64,000 nt of DNA from Agroathelia rolfsii (Eukaryota; Basidiomycota; Agaricomycetes; Amylocorticiales; Amylocorticiaceae), in the NCBI GenBank assembly GCA_018343915.1, contig JABRWF010000003.1:868001-932000 (forward strand), given 5' to 3'. A program made the translations under genes and the position numbers. Under the pieces are notes generated by a model that saw only the letters and a list, made by a program, of their open reading frames with translations, had not been told where the DNA came from and ran no database searches. Positions 37,021-50,746 of this stretch are shown piece by piece (position 1 is the stretch's first letter; each line of letters begins with the position of its first letter).

Positions 37021-39321
37021 ATGAGTACTCCCGTCGGCACACCCAGTCTGCCACCTTCGACGAACGCGGTGCCACTTGGTGCTGGGACATCGACTCCGAC
37101 GACTGCGCCCGTGCGATCGACGAACAAGGATGGGATTGCGAGCAGCACTGGGACTGGCACCTATGGGGTACGTCGCGTATTGGGATGCTTTACATACCAT
37201 ATCCCGATCATCGCCTCGAGCGAAGTTACGAGTATGCAATGGGCTGACGATCGTCGTTTTTGTCTTTGATGTATAGGTCAAATCGGGTCTTGCCCAAATG
37301 CTCAAGGTAATGCAACGCATTAATCAAGGCAGTCGTGGCTATAGGGCCTTTTATCCATTCAAGGAGAACTGAACGATCCACTCTCAATTTTTCCTTTTCT
37401 TGCATTAGGGCGGTGTTATCATGGATGTGATCAATGCTGAACAGGTAAAGAAGTCAAATCTATTATACCACCTGTCTCCCATTCTAGTTTCCACCGTCGA
37501 TCTGGTTCGGTGTTGCCTATTTGTGCTCTTGCCTAACTTCACCATCACTCTTAATTCTTTTCGTTTGGCATTACCGATGATGTTCAGCTGCTAATCCCGA
37601 TGCATGTCTTTCCCAGGCTAGGATCGCAGAGGAAGCAGGCGCGTGCGCCGTCATGGCTCTCGAGCGTGTGCCCGCCGACATTCGTGCTTCCGGTGGAGTT
37701 GCGCGTATGGTGAGTCTATCCATGTCCATTCCTGCCTTGATTCATTTGTTGAAAGTAACTTATGGCCTTCACTGCTTTCCTTTATGCCTACGTAGAGCGA
37801 CCCTAAGATGATCAAGGAGATCGTCGAGGCCGTCACTATTCCTGTCATGGCCAAGTGTCGTATTGGACACTTTGTAGAAGCACAGGTGAGTTGATGCTCT
37901 CTTATCAAATGAAAAAGTAATAATATCAAATTACCTGTCCTCTTTATTCTTTCGTGTACAAGATTCTGCAATCGGTTGGAGTAGACTACATCGACGAATC
38001 CGAGGTGCTCACGCCTGCCGATGAGGAACACCAGTCTGTATCGCCTTTGCTCCCTGCTCCAAATCAAAGTGCTCACGTTTCAATCCGCTCCTTCCGCCTT
38101 CTCTTCTCTGAAGCATCAACAAGCACTCCTTCAAAGTTCCCTTCGTCTGCGGTGCCAAAAACCTGGGCGAAGCTCTCCGCCGGATCTCCGAAGGCGCCGC
38201 ATTCATCCGCACGAAGGGTGAGGCAGGCACTGGCAATGTCGTCGAGGCCGTACGACACGAGCGCGCGATGCAAGCTGAGATTAGGCGCGCGAGCGTGATG
38301 AGCGAGGAAGAGCTATATGCCTACGCCAAGGACATCTGCGCGCCGTTCCATTTGCTCAAGGAGACAGCGAGGTTGAAGAGGCTGCCTGTGGTCAATTTCG
38401 CAGCAGGCGGTATCGCTACACCAGGTGAGTGAGATAAAGATCAACGCTCGTCTAACATTCTAAGGGTTCATTTCTGATATTTTGTTATCACTGCTATACA
38501 GCGGACGCGGCGCTTATGATGCAACTCGGCTGTGATGGAGGTACATTTTTTTAGATACAATGATCGTCGATATGCTCATACTCCTCTTTTTCGGTTCATA
38601 GTCTTTGTGGGATCAGGCATCTTCCTCGTACGCAGCTTTATTTGTTTATCTATTTATTTGCTCATGCTCTCAATTCATCATAAAAACACTGCTTACGCAT
38701 ATACGCATACATGCTGTGTAACCACAGTCCGGTGACCCTGCCAAACGCGCTCGTGCAATCGTTCAGGCGGTACGTGTCTCTATCTTTCTTTCCCTCGAGA
38801 AAAAGAGGGTATTCATCGGATATATGCGCGTGATATGCTTACGACTGCCATGCCCATTGTTATCATCCCTCACAGGTGACGCATTACAACAACCCTAAGG
38901 TGCTAGCAGAGGTGTCAGAGGACCTTGGAGCTGCCATGGTCGGCTTGAGCATGTACGTGTTTGTATTTTTTCAGTCTCTACCTACGTTTTCTCCTTTGCC
39001 CCTTTTGTCGTCGCCATCGTTGTTACCATCTATCATGTGTTATGACTTCTTCGGTATGGAAGAAGGACAAAGAGATACAGCTAGGAGCAGCGTTGCTGCG
39101 TGTAGCAGAGAGACAGGAAGAAGAAGAAAAACGCATAGTCCATGCGTGCTGCTTGCTGTTCTCCTGTTCCTTCTTCCTCCTACCCTTTCTTTTGTTCCTT
39201 TCTTCTTCTTTCCATTCTCCATTTGAAACGGTAACCTCTAACCGACGCAATCTTGCACGACCCAATCATATGCAGAGATCCGAACATGAAGGGTGGACTC
39301 ATGGCCTCGCGCGGTTGGTGA
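37021..39321 (+). CDS. PDX1: Pyridoxal 5'-phosphate synthase PDX1/SNZ subunit
   Basis: Lyase subunit that makes vitamin B6 (PLP) from ribose 5-phosphate, glyceraldehyde 3-phosphate and ammonia from the PDX2/SNO glutaminase. Twelve exons: 37021-37167, 37277-37306, 37409-37444, 37617-37709, 37796-37885, 37963-38033, 38114-38424, 38502-38540, 38602-38627, 38728-38769, 38876-38952, 39276-39321; 335 aa. Signature text: [112 protein letters not shown] and VGSGIF. The catalytic lysines of the family lie in [11 protein letters not shown] and [11 protein letters not shown] Ser/Thr/Pro-rich N-terminal extension (about 45 aa) precedes the core. The last intron is 323 nt, the longest in this gene. A TATA box lies upstream. 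Confidence 0.96.
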
Positions 39322-42300
39322 GGTGATGCGAGGCTTGCGGCGTTGTTCATGCCGTTGCCCATGGACAAAAACCAAAAGCCGATGGTCTACAACGATTATA
39401 TGTGTGGGCTAATCAAGAAACAAGGAAGAAGATATACGTAAATGTTGGATATGAGAAGACTGCTGATGAAAGGAGTGTAAAATAAAATAAAAAGTATTAT
39501 GTGGTTCAAAATGTTAGAATTTTCTGATCTTGATCAGGACCGCCATCATGTGCGAGTATATGCGATGGGATCACCGAACATCGCACGGCGACAAAGTACC
39601 AGTGATACCCTATGCCATACAAGTAATCCTATGGGTTAGCTGACCCATGGAGTATTCAAAGGGCGTGTACAGCGGGTGTTGTGTAAAGAGCAATAAGCTA
39701 AGTAAGCGCTTTCGGTATAGATCTGAACTCTTCTTAATCTTGCACTGGGGGGGGGGGGGTGAGATGACGCCACAGCGTGATATACGCATGGATGTCTAGA
39801 GCGAGCCTGAGGCCTGAGGTCCGAGCTACTACCTTCTTTTTCTCATGGTCATGCACATAGCTATCATAAAACCCCATGCGCAGGTGTTTATATCTGGGTT
39901 CAACTTTAACCTATAACATCTGTACCGTACGCTTGTTTCTCTTGTACGTGACTTTGAACGTCACTTGCCCAAATCAAGATATTGATTGCTCTTGCTATCA
40001 ATACCACTGGTATGATAGCCCAACAACCACAAGATATCATCGCAGCTGTTGTCTATCTCTGAGAAATTTTGTTCCAAGGATTTTGATGATGATACTACAT
40101 ATCTTCAGGGGTTACAGGATGAAGGTGCTAGACATGATCACGGGTAGATGCCAGTAAGTTCAAGCGTGTGCAAAAAATGATCGCGATGATGCCAATTAAA
40201 CAGAAGTAGATACGTGCATATGCTAGTGCAGATATCGGTGTATGCGCCCCTCCTTCAAATCTCTAGTGATATTGAGTCAGTTGATCATCTTGATCTTTGA
40301 TCATTGTATTGATCCCACTTAGTCTGAGTATGTTTTTGGTTGTGCTCTTGTTTTCTTCTTTGGATGGCTCATTTGGTACGGCAAATGGTGATTGTTTACT
40401 ATGATGCTGTAAGGACGGTGTATGATTGAAAGGCGGATCATATGAATGATCAACCATTCAAGTTTCGGTTCAAGTTATATGCAGGAACTGAAGAGCCTTA
40501 CACAGTTGTGTGTTGGAATCAGTGCTTATCATCTCATCTACATCATATATTAATTGTAATCTACACAGCAGAGGAAGGCACGCTCATGCACAAATTGAAC
40601 TAAAATCTGCCGCATCATCCATGGAGCTTTGACTTCCATGACTTCCATCTCCAGTGAACCATGACATGTCATGAAACCATGGATCCTGAATCTTTATTTC
40701 GGCATAAAACATTCAAGTCCCAAACAGCTGTGTACGCCTTGTGTTTTTCAGGTGTGCAGGAGCGGCGGTAGCAACAGGTGGCAACAGCTGCGGTTGAGAG
40801 CACCGCCAAACTTGGTTTCTCGGCCGCTAAGATGAAGGACAGAAATCGGAAGGAAGGCTCGGAAGCTTGGCGCGTTGTGCCGCACCCTCTGCCTCGCGGG
40901 GCAATTATCGTCGTCATAAGGTCGCGATCGTTTTACGATCATCAAGCTGTACCTTTTTTCAGGATCTTTTTCCGAGTTCTCACAGCCCTCACACGCGGCT
41001 CAGGCAGCACACATTGACCTTGTTTCAGGGCCGTTGGAACGACCGCAATATGGTATACTGACACCTGAACGCGCTCAACGTGTACCTTCTCCTATCTCTC
41101 CAATTAATATCAGGACCAGGACAGGACGTAGTCGGGCCTCAGGTTCGCCCAAATTAGGACGGCTCGTAGGTCGATATCAGTGCCATGTCACAATTGTCCA
41201 AGGTAAATGCGATCGGACGCTTATAAGTTTATATATCGGTTAATCTATTGCTCATATGCTGCTCATAAATATGTATTATCAATGAGAAAGAAGTTGTGGA
41301 ACGTAAGATCCATTGTGGATAACGACGTGTGCGCACATGTATAGACGCATCTAGTATGAGCAAGCGGATGGTACAGTCCGGGTACTACCAGTTATGACAA
41401 GATGATGACACACGTGTAAACATGGCATGGGCACACTACATGCGCGTGCTCCGAGTCTGTCAGTCAATATGCTTACACTCATCCATACATAGTAAGCCCA
41501 TATTGAATTTCGTTGGCCCGTTGTTGCCCGAGATGATCAGTCTTTGGAGCGATGCATACGATTGCAACCATATTTAAAATGACGATGACGCCTCCGCGCA
41601 AGACCGCAGCATCCAGTTTTAGGCCTGCCCAGTGCGTAACGTCGCGGTCCCAGCTCGCCGTTCAAGTTCCAGACTGCCAGTTAGTCTATCTCACTGCCTG
41701 ACTCCTTATAGCTATTTCAACTGGTAAAAAGAAATCGGACACTCCGTTTGAAGCTTGACCAACACTGGCTCTCAGGTTATATAGGCACGCATATGATGAC
41801 ACCACACATTCAAACGTATGCTCAGAGGTCATCGATAATGATGATGGCTGGTGCATCGTGACATTGATGCATTGATGATGTCGGTCCAGTGTCAGTGTAG
41901 CACGGAGACGTCAGTTATTCGTATCACCATACTAATATTGGAGCTACTATCACATCGCTAGCGATAACAATGCTGCTGGGGTTTTCCAAATCGAAATCAC
42001 TTAATGCGTTGCGTCCTTGACGTCCGTTACTCAGATGCTCAATGTAGTATGTCTTGAGGCGCTAATAAGGTGCAACGGTGGCGGCAGTCACCCATAGTCA
42101 TGATCAATCAGCATAATGCCAAGGCTCCGAGAATCAGAAAAAAAAACGATATGGACCCCCTAAGAGGTATTATAGAGAACTAGAAGACCTAAGAAAGTGG
42201 AGAGAAAAGCTAATAAGAAAGGACAAAAACGGTATAAACGGAACCTTATATCTGCGATTTCAGATCTTGGCGCTTCAAGTTTCCAGCGGAACACAACGGC

Positions 42301-43321
42301 GTTTAGTAGTACATGTATACGATCGCGTTCTAGCTGATATGTCATGCCAGTGAATAACCTCATGCTCAGTATAGAGAACCCTTGCCGACACAACACAAGG
42401 TATGGGTTGTATCACGATGTGTGCACTGGGATCCAAGCTTACCCGAGTTATGCACCCTCATTTCCCATCCTGTGAGGAAGGTTGTGAGTGTAACAATACG
42501 TACGGACCAGGTGGTCCGAATGATTGAATGAACCATCATCATATCATAACGCATCACGCATCATGTGTGAGTCTATTCTTTTTTTAATGAAAGAGGTTTT
42601 AAGAATTTTTCCAGCTGGGACCCAACGGTACCCAACCTTGGGAACGTTTTGTACCCTTCTACGCGCTGTGACCTACTCTTATACTGGCACGCTTCCTAAG
42701 TACGTGTACGTGTGCATGTAGAAGAAAGAATGTATGAGGTGAAACGTTTCTCGATCAACCCACGGGGCCACCCTTCTTCTTTTGGATACTTGGATATATG
42801 AGCACGAGACGGTAGCGACGATGGATCTTAGGCGGCGGAGCAACATTGTATTACCAAGACAAGAAGCCGAAATGACAACAGAATCTAGTTCCTTCGCGCT
42901 CGCGGCAAACTTTCTTGTTTTCAAAACCCGTATCTTTTCTTTCAATCTGTTTCTAGTAAAAAAAAAAATCGTCTGGCAACGAGCGTTCATGTTGGTTGTC
43001 GAAGTGAAAAGAGAGACCGCAACCGACCGCCGTCAACGACCGTCAAGCCGCCAGCCACTGCCGCCCCGCCCTGAAAGTTGCGGGCAGAAACAGGCCATCA
43101 TATCTGTTGAACAATCGACGGACGGAAAAAGAAACAGAAGAGATAGAACTCCTTCGGGTCGGTCGGAATATTTTAAGCGGATGATAGAAACGAACAGATG
43201 GTTTTGACACATTAGCGAGCGAGTAAATCGTCTCAGTCTATTGTATGTATGTGTGTGCGTATAATGCAATGATAAGGCCCGTGAAAACATGAATTATAAA
43301 ACGTCCTGGGATATAAGTATC
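39322..43321. other. Four-kb gene-poor stretch
   Basis: No gene recognised on either strand; short open stretches (for example 40778-41017 and 42782-43207) have no motif and no convincing splice context. A G13 run lies at 39747-39759. Confidence 0.5.
39747..39759. repeat. Poly-G run (13)
   Basis: Thirteen consecutive G read directly; may be length-variable or affected by sequencing error. Confidence 0.9.
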
Positions 43322-44045
43322 TCAGAAACCCTTTTGTTGAAGCCAATCGACGACAACGTATTTATTCCATCTGCTGCCGTCAAGAACCAGATGGCGAGAA
43401 TTCTTGACTTTGATGCGAGCGGCGGTAGACTGTGCGGAGCCATATTGAGGTAGCTCGTGAGCGATGTCCTGAGCGAGTTTCTAAAAGCAAAACACGAAAG
43501 AGAAGGCGATGGCACATCAGTCAAATGTTCTGCCGTGTGTTGTCATTGTTGCAGAGAGAACAATCCAAAAATGACATGAAAGGGGGGTTGGGTCGAAGCA
43601 CACATTGGGACAAAGGAACGAACAGAGAAAAAGTGATGGGAGTGTTGTGGCTTTCAAACAGAGGTATCACAAACGTGATACTTCGGTCAATGCGGGGTGA
43701 TGAAAACGATTGCGAGACCTGATTGGATCCATAGCATCCATCAAATCAAGAAAAAGAGAGAGAGAACGACATAAAAAAAAAAAGGTGTAGTTGGAGGTAG
43801 CAACTCACATTGACATCACCTTCGCAGTTGCGTATCAGTAACAGCTGTTTCGTTCCGCCATTACGAATGTCGGTGTAAACGGGCAGAGCGCCATTGGAGT
43901 TGCGCAATACAAAGTACGGTTTGCGCGAGGAGGTGGCCGAGTGAGACTCCACGGATGGCAATGCACTGTGGCTAAGCTGCTGCGAGAAACTGCGCTTCGG
44001 GATGGTAGCACCAAGGTTATTCCTGAGGGCCGACAACATGCTCAT
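43322..44045 (-). CDS. IMG2: Mitochondrial large ribosomal subunit protein mL49 (IMG2)
   Basis: Structural protein of the mitochondrial ribosome. Exons 44045-43809 and 43480-43322, 131 aa (129 if the second ATG at 44039 is used). The N-terminus is basic and Ser-rich, suiting a mitochondrial presequence (MLSALRNNLGATIPKRSFSQ). The mature part has the family text RKPYFVLRN, LPVYTDIRNGGTKQLLLIRN and, after the intron, VKNSRHLVLDGSRWNKYVVV and a C-terminus ending WLQQKGF. The intron is 328 nt, long for this genome. Complete and intact. Confidence 0.9.
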
Positions 44046-45129
44046 TTCTGAAAAAAGAGGGCGTGGAGGTGTATGAGCAACAAGACAGAGAAATCAAGGA
44101 CAGTCACACGCGGCGGTGTCGGTGGATGTGTTAATGCTCGGACGGTTCCTAGCTGTGATGGAGGGGGGGCGAGTCAGATGTGCCGGTGCCAACAGCAGAA
44201 TGGAAACTAGTAGGAGCGAGCGCCAGGAGAATAATTGGCAATTGCCACGGGCTTGGCTGTGGGCCGCGAGGGAAACGAGACAGCTGTATGGACTTACCGT
44301 GCTACGAAATAATAATGAGAGCAGTTTAGTAGCAGCTCAATTAACCTGGCACAGAACCCAGGGTCGATCATCACGCGTCACGTAGCGGAAGTAAGTCGGA
44401 GTGTGAAACGTGGTCACAGGTCACGGCTTTCCAAACGTCTGGCTCTGGCTAAGCCAGGCTTCCTGGGAGGCTCCTCCTAGCCCGCTTCCTTCTCGCATTC
44501 TGCGGTTGGGGAACGTGATGTTCGTTGGCCTGCCACTGCGCTTCGCGTGTGGTCCGACCCTTTGTGGCCGCTTGCGATCAGCCTCGTTTGGGCCAGCTGG
44601 GGAGTCATGCTCGCGATTATCATCTCTTTCGGCCAGCCAGCAGTAATAATTGTTGTCTACCAGCGACATTATGGCAACTGATGGCAGCCTCTGGCCGTGT
44701 ATCATATCATCAATCGCTCTCCATCACACTGCCGCAGTGGCCTCACAGGATCATCAGTGCTGCCATGCCCCGGTTAATTCCTGCCAGTGCCCGTCCAGGA
44801 TCTATCTGACGAGATGATCCCTTGTGGAGCCTAATTCAGCTCCGTTCTGGGCGTCGTCAATGCGGCCTTGGTACAATATCATTCATCTCCCCCTCTCTGC
44901 TTCCATGCGTCTTCCCGGCGCCCCTCGGTCGGCCTCTTTTCTTGGTTCCAAATCTATACGTAGCTAGGCCGCAACTCAGGTCCTTATCCGACCGAGTATA
45001 TAACTCCCCATCGCTCCAGCTGTCCACACCTTTCTCCTACGCCCTCACACGCTTGCCTCTCTCTCTCTCTCTCTCTTGTCCTACTTGCATCGTCTTTCAA
45101 GTCTGTGAAATTTTATCCTCATCTGTGCC
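44046..45129. other. Intergenic with promoter of the gene at 45.1 kb
   Basis: TATA box at 44997-45004 and a (CT)n tract at about 45056-45076 just before the start codon at 45130. No gene seen. Confidence 0.6.
44997..45004 (+). promoter_or_regulatory. TATA box
   Basis: TATATAAC, about 126-133 bases upstream of the ATG at 45130, followed by a CT-rich initiator-like tract. Confidence 0.55.
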
Positions 45130-45899
45130 ATGGATACCCTTCTCTGGCCATCATCGACCATGTCTCCTCTCAATGGATTCTCCCTTGACTCTTTCGACAG
45201 CACCTACTCAGGGTCCTGGTTGACCCCCTATGTGCCCTCATCCTGCTCCGATCAGCTGTTGCATACTCTTCCCGTATACCATCAATCATCATTGCCGCAA
45301 TACCAACCAGCGTCTTCATCCTGGTGGCGACAGCCAGAGCCATGGTCGTCCTGGAATACTCAAATGCCAGCATTGCCCAGTGCTAAAAAACCATCTGCAC
45401 CTCAGATTACAGATGTAGATGCCTTCTTGGCATTATATCGCGATTTCCAATGTAAGCCTTGTTTCTAAATTAGGTCTTTGCATTATACAAAGCAAGGCAC
45501 GCGATAAAACAACGTAGATCTCACACATATGTCTTATTGTTTGCAGTCTCATTTTCGTCACCGTCGACGCCGACGACGCCAGTGACTCCTGTGGCGTCAG
45601 GGCCGGTTCACGTTATCTGTGACGTGCCTCTTGTGGCGCCAAGACCTTTGCCATACACATCCCCTACTTTCCTGCAATTCGATTTGCCAGACGACGACGA
45701 GGATCTGTCGCATCCGCCATATACGCAACGGCCAGCGAAACGAAAACGCGATGCGGATGACGAAGATGATCATGATCAAGCCGCTTCCCCATCGGCTAAG
45801 AGGCGGATGTTGGCCGCAGCACCATCAACATCATCATCTGCTGCATTATTATTCCCTTCAAACCCTGGTCATCTGCATCACTCGCGCCACCGTCGCTGA
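45130..45899 (+). CDS. Hypothetical nuclear-type protein
   Basis: Exons 45130-45451 and 45547-45899 (GT-AG intron), 224 aa. Not recognised. The N-terminal half is Ser/Pro/Trp-rich (SSWWRQPEPWSSWNTQMP) and low in charge. A short motif DVDAFLALYRDFQ precedes the intron. The C-terminal half has a TP-rich segment, an acidic patch (DLPDDDEDL) and two basic clusters (RPAKRKR, AKRR) resembling a bipartite nuclear localisation signal, then a His/Arg tail. The TATA box and CT tract upstream and the long low-complexity 3' region suggest a regulated gene. A transcription-related role is only a guess. Confidence 0.7.
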
Positions 45900-47164
45900 A
45901 CCACGCTGTTTTTTCGGTCCTGCATCCGTGCGCGATCCTCGATTCTTTCTTCTCACACACACATATATTTGCCGAGTATTGTTATTTCCTTTTTCTCCTT
46001 CCTTTTACCAATGTTTGGGTTTCGCCGAAATGACCGCAACGCCGCGGTCTCATCAATTTCCCTTTGGTAAGGCTATTTGTTCATTTGACATGTGTCGAAG
46101 GCGCGATGAACTAAATTCGCTCATGAACTACTACAGTTGACTTGCCATATCCCCAAGTCGCATTTCATATATGAGACACCACTACACCGCCCTACGACAC
46201 ATGGATACATACATCTCCCTCTATTGTTGTTGTCATTTTGGTTGCTGCCTTGAGGCTCCACGAGCACATGCGCGCACACATGTCCTCGCGGATATAAAAA
46301 CAGCTTACTATATCGACATGCATTCTCTCCAAACTATACTCCGCCCCGCTGCTGTGTACATCCCATTCCTTCTTCGCTTCCTCATCTGTTTTTTCTTCTT
46401 CTCTTCTCTTCTTTTCTTTTTTTTTTTTTGGCACTACACTAGCATACATTATACATACAAACGCTATCATCATCAACGGACTGTTGCATGCATCTGTACT
46501 ATATCATTCAATGACCCTTCTTCTCCCTTGCGCACACACACACTGTCCCTTTCTCTCCTGTGTGTCAATCGTAAATTTGCACTTTCTTTGGATTCGATTG
46601 CTCGTATGACACGACAGCCTCTTTGTTTTTCCATAACATATAATATCATATATACATCATCCGCAACCGCGATTGCACAAAGGAAACACCCTCCTCAAAG
46701 AGCCAGGGCCAAGGCACACTCGATCTCTCATACATTCCACACGCGCACATCGACGACGTCCGACGGCCATCATCCACACCAACTGTGACGCGCTTATCGA
46801 GGTCACCAATTACAGCACAAAAACAAATATAGCCATTTTTACTCCTTGACGATGTCTCACGTCCCTCGCTCGGGAACTCGCTTCACCCCTGACCAACCGA
46901 CGACACAGCAGTAGTAGCTGCTGCTGCTGGTGTTGTCGGTTTCTGTGCCCTTCACTCCTCCGCCCCTTTCACCCCTTTTTTCCCCCCCTCTGTTTATAAG
47001 CGATAACGGCACGGCTAAGGATCAGATCATTATTTTATGCGGCCTGTCTCACCGGGTCGGACGCTCTTTTTTATTCCCTTCTTCCTCTCAGTAGTGGGCT
47101 TGTGATATATATATATGAGTGTTTTATTACCCCTATCGAAGGTCGTTATTAGTGCGCACACAAA

Positions 47165-47249
47165 ACACATACGCACGCGCGCGCGCACTATCGTCAGCCC
47201 GTGATTGACGGCACATGTGTGTCCGTGTCTGTGTCGGTGTGTGTGTGGA
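47165..47249. repeat. Alternating CG/CA/GT stretch, Z-DNA prone
   Basis: (CG)n/(CA)n at about 47171-47187 is followed by GT-rich alternation at about 47215-47249. Read directly from the sequence. Confidence 0.7.
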
Positions 47250-50200
47250 CACTCTCGGTGACCGGTGATAATAGCATGTATATATTATCACGGTAATGTG
47301 AATGCCTGTGTTTTTCTGCTCGATAGTGGATGGTCTGGTTGAATCCTGCTAGTGGGATGATGCTAGTCCATTTGCATATGATAGTTTCTATTACTATACA
47401 CGTAAAACTTAAATGTTGACTTTTTAAAAATAATAAAATAATAAAAAGAGTAGAATCCTTTTGCTTATCTGGGTTGGATGGAAGTGATGTACATGCATCC
47501 ATCGATGATGCGTCTATGATCATGATGAGGCTGATGGTGAGGCTGATGGCGCAACTTTGAACCTGATTGCGCGTGAAGCTTTGAAAAGGGGTAGTGGGGT
47601 AAGGGTTATCAATTCAAACGATTCCTGTATAGGCTACGTCTTTTTGACTCAGTCAAGTGGTGTTCATCTAGCGAGAATCTATTTGGTGATGACACTTGGA
47701 GACTGAGACGGGATATTTGCGTCAGACGGTCGTAATAGCAGTAGTAGTCAATATCTTTTGCCGATCTCCAATTTGGAGTAACGTGATTACTGCACTGATG
47801 TTGTTACCCTGGGTTCCGGGTTCGGATTGTTCCTTTTACCATTTTACGTGCGCCCACTGCCAAATCACGAATGATAAAACAACTGTGTTAAACTTTTTTG
47901 ATTTCTCTAATCGATACTAGATGTTGACTCTTGCACGAGATGCCCATTGTGCAGTCCTGAGCGGGAAATTTTCGTAAGCTCTCAAAAAAAATACATGGTT
48001 GCCGGTATTTCGGTCTTGTTGCCATTTGGTAATCTGAGGCCAGCTGGCAGATTCGCGGAGGAAGAAGCTCTTGCAAAAGAGGCTGTGGTCGCGCTGCGGC
48101 GGCGGCAGCGACCCCAGACTGTGTGGCTCAGGAGGCTCTTTATTACCGCCACCCGTGACCGCTGGCCAAGGACGTGCCCCTCGTCGCATCTCCTATCTTC
48201 TTGGCTCGTGTTGCGGCGTCAAACAAGTTTTATGTAAAGATCAGTGAGTATAGAAATATTATCATCAGTTGAAGTGAGCGGCAAGTCCGAAGTTAAAGGT
48301 AGGAGGCCCTGTGCAAAGAATGAAAAAAAAAAGACAACATCAACCTCAAGCCGGCCATTAACATTGCGAAGTCGGCCAGTATGCATGTGCCACCATTTTT
48401 CGAAGGCGGCTGACCTTGTGCATCGATAATTGGAATCGGCATGGAACATGCACGATTGAACCATACATTTGCGGTGTCATATGAAGGGTGGTTGGTGGTG
48501 CATCGACGTGTATCTATCATCACCTATCGATGGGTGGCTATCATGCTAAGTGGATGTCTCTACATGTACTTAACCCCCTATGTTAAGATCACCCCTATCC
48601 AACTCTATCCTTTACTTTCCCTCTCTTTCCACAACATTCATGTGCGATTGTCATGGGGAAAATGTAATGGGGTGTAGAACTTGAAGAAGCAGGCGCCACG
48701 CTCGGGCTGTGAATAAGGGGGCGCCCCCCCCCAAGAACTTTTTTAGGAGAGACACCACCACCACCACCACTCCTGGTGGACGTTGTACCGGTCCATTAGT
48801 ATTTCACCGTACCGTGACCTAAGCCCGAACATTCTCTTGTGTCCGGCGATATTCTCCTGCTTTCCATTTCCATTTCCCATCTCTGAACTTGAGACGAGAT
48901 AAGGACAAGGCACATGCCCCATGGCCAGGGCGCCCCGCTACGACGTACTCAAGAACAGTAGTATCGTGCGCATGATACACCCATCGCTCTATATTATAAC
49001 CACAACTGTCTGATTCGACAGGAAGAGGACAGAGGGATAAAAAAAGACCTGTCTGTATGAATATAGATACAGTGGAGTTTATAATAAGCAATGCGAGCGA
49101 GAAGAATGATATAAATGATGCTTAGCTTTTACCCCGGAGAGAACCCGAAGCGATGGACGGAGGACTGATGGAGATTCGCATCAGATGCGAGAATTCTGGA
49201 CCGTGTGTAGACACTGGTAGCGCGCTACCAAAACTACTAACAGTGAACGACGCTCCTCAGTTGAGACGTTGCACAACTTTGGTTGGTCGCTCAGCGCTCA
49301 GCTTTAGCCAAGTTCAAAGCCTGTCTCTCTAATCTTCAAAATTTTCCGAATCCGGATTTCATTTCGTACTAACGCGCGCAGCGCTTAATCAAAACAGCTG
49401 TTCCTTTTCTCATACCAATATCTATAGTATTACTGAATTAATGATGACAACAGAGCCTCGCCATTTCAATTGGGTCTTGTTTCATGTAACAATTTTCATG
49501 ATTTGGCTCTTATACATTCATGTTCATGTAAAGGAATACTATAGGGCCAGAAGAAAGTCTGCCGAACCCTTGGAACGGTGCTATCGTGAACTAGTAGTCA
49601 CACTTCAGCTATCAGAGCCCTATCAGAGAGCGGCGCTAGTACGAATGGATTCTGGTATCGAAACAAAAGGAAGAAAGGAAGGGGGTGGAAGTGGATGAAA
49701 CGGAAATTACGAACATCAATTGACACATGCACGATGTCTCAGGGATCCCAACCTCAACACTATGTCCATCTCGATGTTGCCGTGGAATTCCCATAGTCAC
49801 GTAAACCGTGCAGCATCAACTTACGGGTGTGTGTGCTCCTTAATAATACTGGTGCGTTTTTTTCGGCTGGGATCACTAGAGGTGTTTCACAAACTTTCAT
49901 CCGCCGCCGAGTAAAGTCGGCGGTAGAATGTACAGCGGTGGTTTTGAGTGTTCAAGCCGCTTCGGTTGCAGCAGGAGAAATCAAATTATCAGTTTTGCCC
50001 CATTTTTGGCGCATATCTCTATCTTCAACAGGTTTTGGTCAATCGCATAACATCGGTGGTGTCAGTCCCGTGCACAAGTACCGGCTTCAGTAATTAAGAC
50101 GTCTACGTCTACTATATACGACAAAGAATCAGTAGAGTACCCCCTCCGAAGATTATTCGCGCGAATAAAAAGCGACAAAGACCGAGTGCTAATGTTGTGT

Positions 50201-50737
50201 TCATACAGCTCAAAATTTCGTCGCGTGAGTTGGTGTGAAGAGAAAGCTTCGGGTGAAATGGTGCAATTAACCCGAGGTTCGTCCACTGGCTAGTATTGTG
50301 ATATACGGCTCGAATTCCGGTCGTACAGTCAGTCGGGCATTCTAACAAAGTTACTGCTTATAGATGCTAGCGCATAAATCGCCTTGAGTAATGGATCTAT
50401 CTTGATTTAGTTGTAGGTTAGCAAGAGGTGAGATCGGGGCAACTTTGTGCGCATAAAGAACTAATGAAGCCGTGGGTATTGGTGCTTGCATTGCATTTTC
50501 CATAAGCTATAAAGAAGTCATTGTAATTACGGAGATAGTCTGACAGGTACGCCTCAGTCACAAGTCTAATCGCGATTTGTGTGGAAGCGAATTATGCGGA
50601 TCCATCTTTCCCCAGTGTACCGGTTTAGGGAAAGTCAATAAGGTCGTTAGAGTAGTATCGTGAATCATACTAGAGGAGAATAAATTCACTAAACATTCTG
50701 TTTACAAAAAAAAGGTTATGTTGGAACAGTAGGAGGG

Positions 50738-50742
50738 AAAAA
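50738..50742 (-). terminator. Pol III terminator of the tRNA-Thr gene
   Basis: Five consecutive T on the minus strand, starting four bases after the tRNA 3' end. Confidence 0.75.
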
Positions 50743-50746
50743 TAAA

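Larger units (their letters stand above)
45900..50746. other. Gene-poor, low-complexity 4.8-kb stretch
   Basis: No gene supported. It holds a long pyrimidine tract (about 46387-46430), an alternating purine/pyrimidine stretch at 47165-47249 and a (CAC)n run at 48753-48770. The 205-codon open stretch at 46171-46788 is driven by low complexity. Confidence 0.5.

Noticed and set aside
42782..43207. A 141-codon open stretch on the plus strand
   Set aside because: No motif, no splice partner, and it sits just beyond the 3' end of the mL49 gene; probably chance.
46171..46788. A 205-codon open stretch on the plus strand
   Set aside because: Composition is low complexity (poly-Phe, Thr/His runs), there is no domain, and it lies in a pyrimidine-rich probable 3' region.
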